Source of the DNA: Flavobacterium sp. 245
GTDB lineage: Bacteria; Bacteroidota; Bacteroidia; Flavobacteriales; Flavobacteriaceae
NCBI RefSeq assembly: GCF_004362055.1
Contig: NZ_SNXB01000008.1
Location: 177,111-241,110 of the forward strand
Reading direction: 5' to 3'
DNA length: 64,000 nt
The translations under genes were made by a program, and so were the position numbers. Positions 7,330 through 16,267 of this stretch are shown one piece after another. Each line of letters starts with the position of its first letter. Positions within the stretch are counted from its first letter, which is position 1. Below the pieces are notes generated by a model. The model saw only the letters and a list, made by a program, of their open reading frames with translations, made no database searches and was not told the DNA's origin.

Positions 7330-8541
7330 TTATTTTGTGCTTACTGGATAAATTCCGATTTTATGTGTTCTCAAGATGTAATTTCCTAATTGCTTACTAT
7401 TTGAGAGCTGAAATTTAATTGCTCCTGATGCTTTTTTAGGCATGTGACATTCTACGCAATTTTCGGCTAATAAACTTCCTGACATTGTTTTTAAAGTTTT
7501 ATCAGTATGTTTTAAATCCTGATGACAGCTCATACAGATTTTAGAGTATGATGTCATTTTTTTAGAAGCATTTTCATGTGGATTATGACACGTAATGCAA
7601 TCCATTTTTTCGCTGTTGATAAAGCATTTGCTTTGTGCCATCAAACGAAACTGGTTTCCGTGAACATCAAATTGTGCAGTGTCTGTAACGCTTCTAGTTG
7701 CTCTGTAGTAATCAGTTAAATTATCTCCGGGTTTAAAATCAAAACGCGATTTCAATTTCATCCCGTCATTTCCGGCATGACAAAGCGCGCAGGCATCCAG
7801 TCTTTGCTGTCTGTTTAAATTTTTAAAACTTGTAATGCTGTTGGCGACTTTTACATTTGGATTTTTTAAATGAAATTCAACATGTTTTTTTGCCGGACCA
7901 TGACATTTTTCGCAGTCTATTCCGTAAACAATAGTTTCTTTTTTGATGATATCTTCAACATCCATAGACATCATGTTTTTTTCTGCAGAACTTTGATTCA
8001 CGCTTCGGCTGCTCGCATTTGAGGCGTGGCACGAATAACAGTCTTTTACAACCATTCGGTCGAAATACGGTTTGTCTGCTGGGAAACCTGGACTCGTAGC
8101 CCAATTGTTTATAGCATTATAGTAAGAAAGTGGAAGTTCGTACGTATTATTATTTCGCCAAAAAACCGAAGTTTGAGCATGTTTAATTCCAAAAACAATA
8201 TCAAAACGGTGTGCTTCAACTTTTTTGCCATTTTTATACAAAACTTGAAAAAGACTGTCGCCGTGTTTTTCCATTACCAATTTGGTGTTTTTGTCATAAA
8301 TAAAAGTATGATCGCCCTTATCAAATTCTCCTAAAACATTTCCTGAAATTGCTGGTGCGGTAGCCTTAAAGTGCGAACTTTTTAAAGCCATATCATATTG
8401 TGTCTGATGGCATTGTATACAGCTTTCAGAACCTGCATAATCAGTGCCTCGTGGGTCAATATAATCATCAGATGAATCTTTGCAGCTGGTAAAATATACA
8501 GCCACAAGCAGAAGGGCAAAAAGAATGCGGATTTTTTTCAT
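7330..8541 (-). CDS. Heptahaem cytochrome c lipoprotein
   Basis: The 403-aa protein has a lipoprotein signal (lipobox ending at C20, AVYFTSC) and seven CxxCH haem-attachment motifs: CIQCH (C41), CYSCH, CEKCH, CALCH, CITCH, CMSCH and CVECH. The arrangement recalls cytochrome c554-type multihaem proteins, which pass electrons in the periplasm or at the outer membrane. A catalytic CxxCK haem of NrfA type was not seen. There are no adjacent quinol oxidase or maturation genes, so the electron donor and acceptor are unknown. It is divergent to nothing nearby and probably monocistronic. Confidence 0.85.
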   Translation of the reverse strand: MKKIRILFALLLVAVYFTSCKDSSDDYIDPRGTDYAGSESCIQCHQTQYDMALKSSHFKATAPAISGNVLGEFDKGDHTFIYDKNTKLVMEKHGDSLFQVLYKNGKKVEAHRFDIVFGIKHAQTSVFWRNNNTYELPLSYYNAINNWATSPGFPADKPYFDRMVVKDCYSCHASNASSRSVNQSSAEKNMMSMDVEDIIKKETIVYGIDCEKCHGPAKKHVEFHLKNPNVKVANSITSFKNLNRQQRLDACALCHAGNDGMKLKSRFDFKPGDNLTDYYRATRSVTDTAQFDVHGNQFRLMAQSKCFINSEKMDCITCHNPHENASKKMTSYSKICMSCHQDLKHTDKTLKTMSGSLLAENCVECHMPKKASGAIKFQLSNSKQLGNYILRTHKIGIYPVSTK

Positions 8542-8624
8542 TGCCGTAAATATACTTTTTTTTGAAGAAAATCAAAATATATTTCAATAATGAAAAAATG
8601 CTGTTAAAATATTTAGAATGCTTC

Positions 8625-8981
8625 TTAATTTAAGCCAGATCCGTAAACATATTCATCTAGTTCAATTCGGAAAAGAGAACCTTCAACCAAATCTTTTATA
8701 GATTTTAATTCGGTAAGTGACACAGCTAAATCTATTGCAGAACAAGGCGTTTTTAATAAAAATTTATGACAGGAATATTTTAATTCACAGGCTTCACAAC
8801 ACGCATTTTCAATCATACTGTCTTCGATCAAATCGCAAAACTGATTCATTTCTGCAATTGTAAAATAAAAGCCTGTTTCCTTGAAAACCAGTTGTATTTT
8901 GTCAACTATGGTTTCGTTATTTTGTTTCCAATAAAAAGCTATCCCAAAATTGTTATGATATATCTGTTCTATTTCTCTCAT
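8625..8981 (-). CDS. Small conserved protein, Cys-rich paralogue A
   Basis: The 118-aa soluble protein is clearly related to the next gene (9134-9490). Shared blocks are EIEQIY.NNFGI.FYWK at the N-terminus and IKDLVEGSLFR..L.EY.YGSG at the C-terminus. This copy has four cysteines clustered in the middle (CCEACELKYSC), a possible metal or Fe-S site, and further cysteines elsewhere. No named family is certain. A TAnnTTTG element lies 20 bp upstream of the ATG, so it has its own promoter. Confidence 0.7.
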   Translation of the reverse strand: MREIEQIYHNNFGIAFYWKQNNETIVDKIQLVFKETGFYFTIAEMNQFCDLIEDSMIENACCEACELKYSCHKFLLKTPCSAIDLAVSLTELKSIKDLVEGSLFRIELDEYVYGSGLN

Positions 8982-9001
8982 CGTAAATCCTTTTATTAAG
9001 A

Positions 9002-9009
9002 CAAATATA
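9002..9009 (-). promoter_or_regulatory. TAnnTTTG -7 element (TATATTTG)
   Basis: A Bacteroidota-type -7 element about 20 bp before the ATG of the 118-aa paralogue. Confidence 0.6.
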
Positions 9010-9133
9010 AATATTATTTATATTAATTCTAAATAAAAAGGTCGTAAAAGTTTGAAAAATGTTTTCATCCAGTTTACAAAATCTTGATGTCGAAAAAAGT
9101 TTGGATTAGTTGGGTAAGAGAGGTCGAAATCCT

Positions 9134-9490
9134 TTAGTTCATTCCAGAACCGTAAATATATTCATTGAGATTAAGTCGAAATAATGAACCTTCAACTAAG
9201 TCTTTGATGGAATTTAATTCAATAGGTGATATTTCTAAATCTATTGCAACGTAAGGTGTTTTCAATAAAAATTTATCAATGGCGCGCTTTACACCACGCG
9301 TATCATAATCATTATGGTCTGTCACACAGTCTTCAATTAAATCGTGAAATTCATTTAATTCTTGAACTGAAAAATAAAATCCCATTTGTTTAAAAAGCAA
9401 CTGGATTTTATCTGATATAATTTCGTTGCCTTCTTTCCAATAAAATGAAATTCCAAAATTGTTGCGGTATATCTGTTCGATGTCCTTCAT
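9134..9490 (-). CDS. Small conserved protein, paralogue B lacking the Cys cluster
   Basis: This 118-aa protein aligns along its whole length with the neighbour at 8625-8981. The central Cys cluster is replaced by a polar stretch (TDHNDYDTRG), while both conserved ends are kept. Start choice: ATG at 9490 (MKDIEQIY) matches the paralogue's start exactly. A TTG further out at 9511 overlaps a TAnnTTTG promoter element and is rejected. The pair looks like a tandem duplication whose copies have diverged in one specific site. Function unknown. Confidence 0.7.
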   Translation of the reverse strand: MKDIEQIYRNNFGISFYWKEGNEIISDKIQLLFKQMGFYFSVQELNEFHDLIEDCVTDHNDYDTRGVKRAIDKFLLKTPYVAIDLEISPIELNSIKDLVEGSLFRLNLNEYIYGSGMN

Positions 9491-9508
9491 GGAAATTTTT
9501 TTACGCCG

Positions 9509-9516
9509 CAAAGGTA
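9509..9516 (-). promoter_or_regulatory. TAnnTTTG -7 element (TACCTTTG)
   Basis: It lies 18 bp upstream of ATG 9490 and overlaps the alternative TTG start, so it helps to fix the start of the paralogue B gene. Confidence 0.6.
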
Positions 9517-9663
9517 CATACTATTTGTACTAATATTTAATTAAGAAAAGCATAAAAAAAAGTCAAAAAACAGTATTAATAATTTGGTTTTTAATTGTTT
9601 GTGCTTGTTTTTTAGAAGTTCGCTTTTTAATAAACTGATATTTTTTAATGCGATTTAATAAAA

Positions 9664-10578
9664 TTAGTTCAGCCAATATTTTAAGTTGGAAAGAAATTCT
9701 TTCTGTTGGTCTACAAATAAATAATGCGAACAATTGTCGAGAAATGCGAAGTGATTTTTACCAACTAAATTTTTAATTGAAGTAATTTGTGCCAATGAAA
9801 AAATGCCATCTTCTTTTCCATAAATGGCAAAAATTGGAACTCCCGAAGCTTTAATTTTTTTTAAGAAAGGTCTGCTGTCTATGTTGTTTTGCTTTTCATT
9901 TTGATAAAAAAGTAATGGCGCATTTTTGTTCCTAATATTGGTTTTGAAAAATTCACTTGCTTCATAATCGGCATATAATTTTTTAGAATCAGGAGTTGGA
10001 TTTGGCATTTTAAAGAATCCCTTTTCACTTGCAAGATCAAAACATCCTTTTCTGTATTCGGCAGAATTTTTATTTAGATTTTCTACGGTATTTATTTTCT
10101 TTAATTGTTCAGAATCATTACTGTATTTAGTCTTCTGCGTATTTAAAATATGATCATAAGTTTCCTGCTGAGAAAATAATGCTCCGGCTAAAATTAAGGC
10201 ACTCACATTTTTCGGATATTTATTTGCATAAAGCGTCGCAACCAAGCCTCCAAAACTATGACTAAGTAAAACTGCTTTTTTCAAGTGGTATTTTACATAA
10301 ATAGAATTTAGATCCTGAAAAGCTTCTTCATAAGTGAATTTTGCGTTGGAATCTGAAGATCTTCCTTCGCCTCTTCGGTCATATGCAATTACAAAAAAGC
10401 CTAAGTTAGCGAGATTTTGAGCTGTTGTTCCTTCAAATAAAGTTGCGTTGCCACTTGGGCCTCCGTGAATGAAAATTATAGCTTTATTATTCTCGTTTCC
10501 ATAGGTTTTGATATAAAGATTTTGTCCATTTAGGAAAATGGATGTAATCAAAGCGACGATCAGTAATAATTGTTTCAT
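9664..10578 (-). CDS. Secreted alpha/beta hydrolase (proline iminopeptidase-like)
   Basis: The 304-aa protein has a signal peptide (about residues 1-19) and a full alpha/beta-hydrolase catalytic set. HGGPSG (38-43) is the oxyanion block, S108 in SHSFGG the nucleophile, an Asp lies in GKEDGIF and a His in DNCSHYLF. The HGGPG-like motif and YDRRGEGRS are typical of the prolyl iminopeptidase branch. The start codon overlaps the stop of the MFS gene by one base, so it is the last gene of a recJ-MFS-hydrolase operon. The substrate is unknown; periplasmic location is inferred from the signal peptide. Confidence 0.82.
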   Translation of the reverse strand: MKQLLLIVALITSIFLNGQNLYIKTYGNENNKAIIFIHGGPSGNATLFEGTTAQNLANLGFFVIAYDRRGEGRSSDSNAKFTYEEAFQDLNSIYVKYHLKKAVLLSHSFGGLVATLYANKYPKNVSALILAGALFSQQETYDHILNTQKTKYSNDSEQLKKINTVENLNKNSAEYRKGCFDLASEKGFFKMPNPTPDSKKLYADYEASEFFKTNIRNKNAPLLFYQNEKQNNIDSRPFLKKIKASGVPIFAIYGKEDGIFSLAQITSIKNLVGKNHFAFLDNCSHYLFVDQQKEFLSNLKYWLN

Positions 10579-11858
10579 TATTCCTGATTATGATGCTCTT
10601 CCATATCTTTTTTAAGATCTAAATTTCTAAAAGTAGGAGATATAAAACCAAAGCCTAAAACGGTTAAAAGCGTAATACTTCCTCCAAAAACAACAGACGT
10701 TACAGTGCCCATTAATTTTGCAGTGGCTCCACTTTCAAAAGCACCTAATTCATTAGACGATCCAACGAAAATTGAATTTACTGCTCCAACACGTCCACGC
10801 ATATGATCGGGAGTTTTAAGCTGTAAAATCGTTTGGCGAATTACTACCGAAATTCCGTCGGCAAGTCCGCTCAAAAATAAAGCAAAAACAGAAAGCCAGA
10901 AATAGGTAGATATTCCAAATAAGATGATCGATAATCCGAAAACAAATATGGCAACTAAAAGCTTCTTTCCTGCATTTTTATATAATGGTACATAAGCAGA
11001 AACGAGCATTGTAATAAAAGAACCAACGGCAGGAGCCGCTCTTAATATTCCAAATCCTTCAGAACCAACTTTTAAAATGTCTTGAGCGAAAATTGGTAAT
11101 AACGCCACTGCACCTCCAAAAAGTACAGCAATCATGTCAAGAGATAAGGCACCTAAAACGATTTGGTTTTTAAATACAAAAGTTAAACCTTCTGTCAGAC
11201 TGTCTTTTATCGATTCTCCAATCTTCGGATTTACGATTGGTTTTGTACTGATTTGTGATAAGGCAATTAACGAAAGAAGAGAGAATCCAAAAACCAGGCA
11301 CATTGACCAGTGAACGCCAATCCAGTTAATTGAGAATCCAGCCACAGCCGGTCCCATTACGGCTCCGATTTGCCAAACTGAGCTACTCCAGGTTGCAGCA
11401 TTTGGATACGCTTTTTTAGGAATAATCAGTGATAGAAGTGAGAAAATAGTTGGGCCAAGAAAGGCTCTAACTAATCCGCCCAAAAAGACTAAAGTATAAA
11501 TTGAATATAAAATAACGGTCGGAGATAAATCACCGACAACTTTTGGCCAAGTCACTAAAAACAATCCGAAGCTGATTACCGAAAATCCCAGAATACATTT
11601 TACCAATAATCCTTTCTTTTCTTTTTGGTCAACAATATGTCCAGCAAATAATGCCATACAAATTGCTGGAATAACTTCCATTAAACCAATAATTCCTAGC
11701 GAAAGCGGGTTTTTAGTTAAACTGTAAACTTGCCATTCGATTACGATAAACTGCATTGCCCAAGCAAAAACCATGCAGAAACGCAGTAATAAAAACACGT
11801 TGAATTCTCTATAGCGAAGTGCCTGATACGGATCTGGCTTGTTTGGTTTATCTTTCAT
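10578..11858 (-). CDS. MFS transporter, EntS/drug-exporter type
   Basis: The 426-aa protein has about twelve hydrophobic segments and the overall pattern of the MFS_3 (enterobactin exporter EntS-like) group, including GHIVDQKEKK after the second helix and FLGGLVRAFLGPT. Such proteins export siderophores or drugs by proton antiport. There is no siderophore gene nearby, so the cargo is open. It overlaps recJ by 11 bp and the hydrolase by 1 bp, indicating a tightly coupled operon. Confidence 0.85.
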   Translation of the reverse strand: MKDKPNKPDPYQALRYREFNVFLLLRFCMVFAWAMQFIVIEWQVYSLTKNPLSLGIIGLMEVIPAICMALFAGHIVDQKEKKGLLVKCILGFSVISFGLFLVTWPKVVGDLSPTVILYSIYTLVFLGGLVRAFLGPTIFSLLSLIIPKKAYPNAATWSSSVWQIGAVMGPAVAGFSINWIGVHWSMCLVFGFSLLSLIALSQISTKPIVNPKIGESIKDSLTEGLTFVFKNQIVLGALSLDMIAVLFGGAVALLPIFAQDILKVGSEGFGILRAAPAVGSFITMLVSAYVPLYKNAGKKLLVAIFVFGLSIILFGISTYFWLSVFALFLSGLADGISVVIRQTILQLKTPDHMRGRVGAVNSIFVGSSNELGAFESGATAKLMGTVTSVVFGGSITLLTVLGFGFISPTFRNLDLKKDMEEHHNQE

Positions 11859-13548
11859 TTGTTCTGATATCTTTCAGCATAAGCTGTGTTGAAATGTTTC
11901 CGTTCCATTCATTCTCAGCTATTGAGTAAGCAAGCTGAAATGTATTTTGATTTTTTGTTAAATCTATTTTTTTTCCGAGTCCAAAACCAATTGCGGCGAT
12001 TCCGTCTGAATTAATTTGTTTGGCAAAAAGTCTTACGTGTTCGTCTTCAGAGCCTAAAGTTTTTGCATAACCGGTATCTTTTACATCCGAAGTCATAAAA
12101 ACAGGCGTCATGTTCTGAGGTCCAAAAGGCTCAAATTGTTTTAAAATTCGAATGAGTTTTGGTGTAATATCTGTGAAATTGATTTCGGCATCAATTTCGA
12201 TTTCAGGAGTTCTCATTTCTGGTTGAATCGTTGCTGAAACCTGTTTTTCAAAAGCGTCTTTAAAAGTCTGATAATTTTCGGCTTTCAGAGTCATTCCGGC
12301 AGCGTACATATGCCCTCCAAATTGTTCCAAATATTCTGCGCAGGCATCGAGTGCGTTATAAACATCAAATCCTTTTACAGATCTTGCAGAAGCAGCATAT
12401 TTGTCGCCGCTTTTTGTAAAAACCAAAGTAGGGCGATAATACGTTTCAATTAATCGCGAAGCTACAATTCCGATAACGCCTTTGTGCCAGTCTTCCTGAA
12501 AAACAACGGTTGAAAAACGTTCTTCTTCCTGATTTTCTAAAATTTGCTGAAACGCTTCTTTAGTAATTTTTTTATCTAAATCTTTTCGATCAGCATTGTA
12601 TTGTTCAATTTCTGAGGCGAATTGCTGCGCTTGATCAAAATCAAATTCGGTCAGTAATTCAACTGCATGATTTCCGTGTTTGATTCTTCCTGCAGCATTT
12701 ATTCTCGGCGAAATAATAAAAACAACATCAGTAATGTCTAAAACTTTCTTTTTTACCTGATGAACAAGTGCTTTGATTCCTGGTCTTGGTTCGCTATTAA
12801 TTACCTGTAATCCGAAATAAGCTAAAACCCGGTTTTCTCCTGTTATCGGAACAATATCGGCCGCAATTGCAGTGGCGACTAAATCAAGATACGGAACTAA
12901 ATCTTCAATAGTTTCATTTCGATTTTGACCTAAAGCCTGAATCAATTTAAAACCAACACCACAACCGCATAATTCATCATAAGGATAAGAGCAGTCTTCT
13001 CTTTTTGGGTCGAGAATCGCAACGGCATCTGGAAGAAATTCTCCAGGGCGGTGGTGATCGCAAATAATAAAATCGATATTTTTTTCTTTCGCGTAGGCGA
13101 TATGATCAATGGATTTTATTCCACAGTCCAATGCAATAATTAAGGAGAAACCGTTATCGTCGGCGAAGTCAATTCCTTTAAAGGAAATTCCGTAACCTTC
13201 GTCGTAACGATCCGGAATATAAGTGGCAATGTTTGGATAATGTGATTTCAAATATGATGAAACCAACGAAACTGCCGTTGTTCCGTCAACATCATAATCG
13301 CCAAAAACCAAAATGTTTTCCTGATTTTCAATAGCCAATTCGATTCGGGAAACGGCTTTTTCCATATCCTTCATCAAATAGGGATCGTGAAGATGTTCTA
13401 ATGAAGGACGAAAGAAATTTTTGGCATCTTCAAAAGTTTCAATGCCACGCTGAATCAAAAGGGTTGCTACAAAATCTTCTACATTCAAGGCATGCGCCAA
13501 ATGTTTGATTTTATCTTCAGAAGGTTTTGGTTTTAATGTCCAACGCAT
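11848..13548 (-). CDS. recJ: Single-stranded-DNA-specific exonuclease RecJ
   Basis: The 566-aa protein has the DHH-family active site: GDYDVDGTTA (motif I), an acidic residue in ALDCGIKS (II), CDHHRPG (III) and a later conserved Asp in the LDLVATAIAADIVP region. The C-terminal DHHA1 part shows GGHMYAAGMTL. RecJ degrades single-stranded DNA 5' to 3' in recombination and mismatch repair. Length and motif order match the family. It is the first gene of the operon with the MFS transporter and hydrolase. Confidence 0.96.
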   Translation of the reverse strand: MRWTLKPKPSEDKIKHLAHALNVEDFVATLLIQRGIETFEDAKNFFRPSLEHLHDPYLMKDMEKAVSRIELAIENQENILVFGDYDVDGTTAVSLVSSYLKSHYPNIATYIPDRYDEGYGISFKGIDFADDNGFSLIIALDCGIKSIDHIAYAKEKNIDFIICDHHRPGEFLPDAVAILDPKREDCSYPYDELCGCGVGFKLIQALGQNRNETIEDLVPYLDLVATAIAADIVPITGENRVLAYFGLQVINSEPRPGIKALVHQVKKKVLDITDVVFIISPRINAAGRIKHGNHAVELLTEFDFDQAQQFASEIEQYNADRKDLDKKITKEAFQQILENQEEERFSTVVFQEDWHKGVIGIVASRLIETYYRPTLVFTKSGDKYAASARSVKGFDVYNALDACAEYLEQFGGHMYAAGMTLKAENYQTFKDAFEKQVSATIQPEMRTPEIEIDAEINFTDITPKLIRILKQFEPFGPQNMTPVFMTSDVKDTGYAKTLGSEDEHVRLFAKQINSDGIAAIGFGLGKKIDLTKNQNTFQLAYSIAENEWNGNISTQLMLKDIRTNER

Positions 13549-13605
13549 GGTTGATTTTAGATTTTAGAGTGTTGATTTTAGATTTCTGAAATCAACAATA
13601 TTGTT

Positions 13606-13672
13606 TGTCAAATCGAGCGGAGTCGAGATTCTTATTTAGTATAAAAGGGCTTCGACTCCGCTCAGCCTGACA
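13606..13672. repeat. Intergenic palindrome (TCGAGCGGAGTCGA type)
   Basis: Arms TGTCAAATCGAGCGGAGTCGA and TCGACTCCGCTCAGCCTGACA flank a 25-nt loop. It is related to the palindrome at 14-74. Confidence 0.75.
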
Positions 13673-13692
13673 GATGGATAATTAGAAATATT

Positions 13693-14037
13693 TTATTTTG
13701 CTTCTAATGCATTTCCTTCAAACTGGATTCCGTCCCAGCCTAAGTTGATGAAATTTCTAATATTTTGGTGATTTGTTCCGTTTGGATCTCCTAAAACTTC
13801 TTCGAAATAAAAGGCACCAAAACAAGCTAAAGTTCCTTCTTTACTTAAGTTTTGCAATTTTGCGAAAGAAAATAATTTACAAGAACCAGAATTTTCTCCG
13901 GCAGCGTTATGCTGTGTTCCGTTTTGAAAAGCGGTTGGAGTAAAATTGTAGTTTTCCTCGATTACTGCGATAGTTTCAGGGAATGTTATTTCGTTTGGAG
14001 TTTGTTTTACTTTTTCTAAAAAGGCTTGAATGCTCAT
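13693..14037 (-). CDS. HopJ-type family protein
   Basis: The 114-aa protein matches what I know of the HopJ family (SIQAFLEKVKQTP at the start; FTPTAFQNG, NSGSCKLFSFA and CFGAFYFEEVLGDPNGTNHQNIR later). The family name comes from a Pseudomonas type III effector, but members are widespread in bacteria without such systems, and this window has no type III secretion genes. No signal peptide or membrane segment is seen. Function unknown; probably a housekeeping cytoplasmic protein. Confidence 0.8.
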   Translation of the reverse strand: MSIQAFLEKVKQTPNEITFPETIAVIEENYNFTPTAFQNGTQHNAAGENSGSCKLFSFAKLQNLSKEGTLACFGAFYFEEVLGDPNGTNHQNIRNFINLGWDGIQFEGNALEAK

Positions 14038-14052
14038 AATGTTGGTATTTTT

Positions 14053-14116
14053 TTGCCACGAATTTCACGAATTTCCACTAATTTAAATTCGTGATAATTG
14101 GTGAAATTCGTGGCAA
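14053..14116. repeat. Palindrome with perfect 16-bp arms
   Basis: TTGCCACGAATTTCAC (14053-14068) and its exact complement (14101-14116) flank a 32-nt loop between rsmI and the hopJ-like gene. A further partial copy, AATTCGTGGC, lies at about 14144-14153. Confidence 0.8.
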
Positions 14117-14158
14117 ACATTTTTTTAATTTATTTAATTTGTGAATTCGTGGCGAAAA

Positions 14159-14881
14159 TTATTCTTCATCATCATCCTTAGAATACTTACTTTTCTTAGC
14201 TTCTTTTTCTATTGTTTTTCCAGCAACAACAACGACGATTTCGCCTCGTGGTGCGGTTTTTTCAAAGTGTGCTAAAACTTCTTTTGCGGTTCCGCGTACA
14301 TTTTCTTCGTGCATTTTTGATAATTCACGCGAAACGCAAACCTGTCTGTCTTCTCCAAAATACTGAATAAACTCTGCTAAAGTCTTAACGAGTTTATGCG
14401 GAGAAACGTATAAAATCATTGTTCGGGTTTCTTCGGCTAAAGCCAAAAATCGAGTTTGACGCCCTTTTTTATCAGGCAGAAAACCTTCAAAAACAAATTT
14501 ATCATTTGGTAGTCCGCTGTTTACAAGCGCGGGAACAAAAGCAGTTGCACCTGGAAGACATTCTACTTCAATTTTATTTTCGACACAAGCACGCGTCAAT
14601 AAAAATCCTGGATCCGAAATCGCCGGAGTTCCTGCATCTGAGATTAAAGCGATGGTTTCGCCGGCTTTCAAACGCGCAATTAAGTTTTCGGTTGTCTTAT
14701 GTTCATTGTGCATATGATGGCTGTGCATGTGCGTGCCAATTTCAAAATGCTTCAACAATTTACCGCTTGTTCGAGTGTCTTCAGCCAAAATCAAATCGAC
14801 TTCTTTCAAAACCCGAATGGCTCTGAAAGTCATGTCTTCAAGATTGCCAATTGGCGTTGGAACGATATATAATTTTGACAT
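14159..14881 (-). CDS. rsmI: 16S rRNA (cytidine1402-2'-O)-methyltransferase
   Basis: The 240-aa protein belongs to the tetrapyrrole-methylase fold group and shows the RsmI hallmarks: YIVPTPIGNLEDMTFRA at the N-terminus, AEDTRTSGKLLKHF, ALISDAGTPAISDPG and GFLPDKKGRQ. It uses SAM to 2'-O-methylate C1402 in the decoding centre of 16S rRNA. The C-terminus is shorter than in E. coli RsmI and ends with a charged KKSKYSKDDDEE tail. Flanked by intergenic palindromes, it is probably monocistronic. Confidence 0.95.
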   Translation of the reverse strand: MSKLYIVPTPIGNLEDMTFRAIRVLKEVDLILAEDTRTSGKLLKHFEIGTHMHSHHMHNEHKTTENLIARLKAGETIALISDAGTPAISDPGFLLTRACVENKIEVECLPGATAFVPALVNSGLPNDKFVFEGFLPDKKGRQTRFLALAEETRTMILYVSPHKLVKTLAEFIQYFGEDRQVCVSRELSKMHEENVRGTAKEVLAHFEKTAPRGEIVVVVAGKTIEKEAKKSKYSKDDDEE

Positions 14882-14982
14882 AATTTAGTTTAATATTTAA
14901 CACAGATTGCAAAAATTAACACGAATAATTAAAGTGCTAAATTTCACGAATATAAATTAGTGTAAATCTGTGAAATTCGTGT

Positions 14983-16029
14983 TTATGAAAATTTCTTCTC
15001 AATAATTCCAAGAAAACGCTCTGCGTAATCATCTTTTCCTTCCCAATTATTATAATCTGGTTTTACCATGTTTTCGATAAATTCCTGTGCTTCGCCATAC
15101 GTGTCAAAAGTCAGTAATTGATTTAAAACACGGCTATAATCTTCAGTGCTGTTTCCAAAAAGATTTTTAGTGAATGCTATTCTGTCATTCAAATCAACGT
15201 GGAAACCTTTTGCCAGTTTTTCATTCAAAGTAACGGCTTTTGGTTCCGCTGGAGTTTCTAAAACGGCTGTTTCAACTTTCTTCTCAAATTCAAATGTTGG
15301 AGTCGGAGTTGGAGAAACGGCTTCAAAACTGTCTACTTTAACAAATTGCGCATCGGCATAATTGATTCCGAAATCTTCAAATGCAATCGGAATTGGAGTA
15401 GACTTTGATGAATTTTCAATTTTCGGTTCTTCTTTTTCAGCTGGTTGCTCTAATTCAAAAGCGGGCTTAAAATCAGGAATTGGATTTAAATCGCTGATTG
15501 TTTTAAACGAAAGATCTCTATTTGCCTCAATTGTTTTTTTAGCTTCAGAAACAGCTTCTTCGATTTTTTGAATAATTGGATCTTTAACAATTTCAGCAGG
15601 TTCAGTTTCTTTGACCGCTTCAGTTTCTTCCAATTTTTCAATAATAGGTTCTTCAATTGATTCCTGAACTTCTTCTTCGATTGGTTCCGGTGTTGTCTCT
15701 TCTGGAATTTCGGCAATTATTTCTTCAACAATTGCTGGTTCTGGAGTTTCTTCAATTGGAGTTTCTGCAACTGCAACGGAAGGTTCAACTTTTACTTCTG
15801 CTGGAGCTTCTTCTTCTTTTTCGAAAATAGTTTCGATTTGAGAATTAATTTCGCTGTGACTGATTGTTGGTTTTGCTTCGTCGAAATTTTCATCGACAAA
15901 TTTTAAAATCGCTAATTTCTCATATAATTTCTGCGTTTCAAGATACAATTGATTGATATCGGATTTGTTTTTAAGTTTTAAAATTCGATGTGCAATGCTG
16001 ATTAAATCGGCTTCCAATTTTTTTTTCAT
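14983..16029 (-). CDS. Glu/Pro-rich linker protein with conserved C-terminal domain
   Basis: The 348-aa protein has three parts. A helical N-terminus (about 1-75) begins MKKKLEADLISIAHRIL. A long low-complexity middle (about 75-240) is dominated by Glu, Pro, Val, Ile and Thr. A compact C-terminus (about 270-348) contains LNDRIAFTKNLFGNSTEDYSRVLNQL and ends with ERFLGIIEKKFS. There is no signal peptide or membrane helix. The ordered ends with a disordered acidic bridge suggest a scaffold or adaptor, but this is inference; I do not recognise a named family. Confidence 0.7.
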   Translation of the reverse strand: MKKKLEADLISIAHRILKLKNKSDINQLYLETQKLYEKLAILKFVDENFDEAKPTISHSEINSQIETIFEKEEEAPAEVKVEPSVAVAETPIEETPEPAIVEEIIAEIPEETTPEPIEEEVQESIEEPIIEKLEETEAVKETEPAEIVKDPIIQKIEEAVSEAKKTIEANRDLSFKTISDLNPIPDFKPAFELEQPAEKEEPKIENSSKSTPIPIAFEDFGINYADAQFVKVDSFEAVSPTPTPTFEFEKKVETAVLETPAEPKAVTLNEKLAKGFHVDLNDRIAFTKNLFGNSTEDYSRVLNQLLTFDTYGEAQEFIENMVKPDYNNWEGKDDYAERFLGIIEKKFS

Positions 16030-16267
16030 AGCTGTTGAAATTATAGTGAATAGGGGTATTTTAATATATTTTGTAATTGAATGTCTTTTGTACGGAAGGA
16101 AATCAACACGATATCTTTATTATTTCTGTTAATAAGCATTTACCAATCTCCGATTTGATAAAAATTTTCTACTTTTGAAAAAACGTAAAACAGCGATTTT
16201 TTGCGTCAATTTATTACCAGTACAAAGTAATAAAAACTATTCATTTTTAAAGGTAGAAAAATACAAA

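Noticed and set aside
13693..14037. Type III effector
   Set aside because: The HopJ name is historical; there are no type III secretion genes or effector signals here, and homologues are widespread in non-pathogens.
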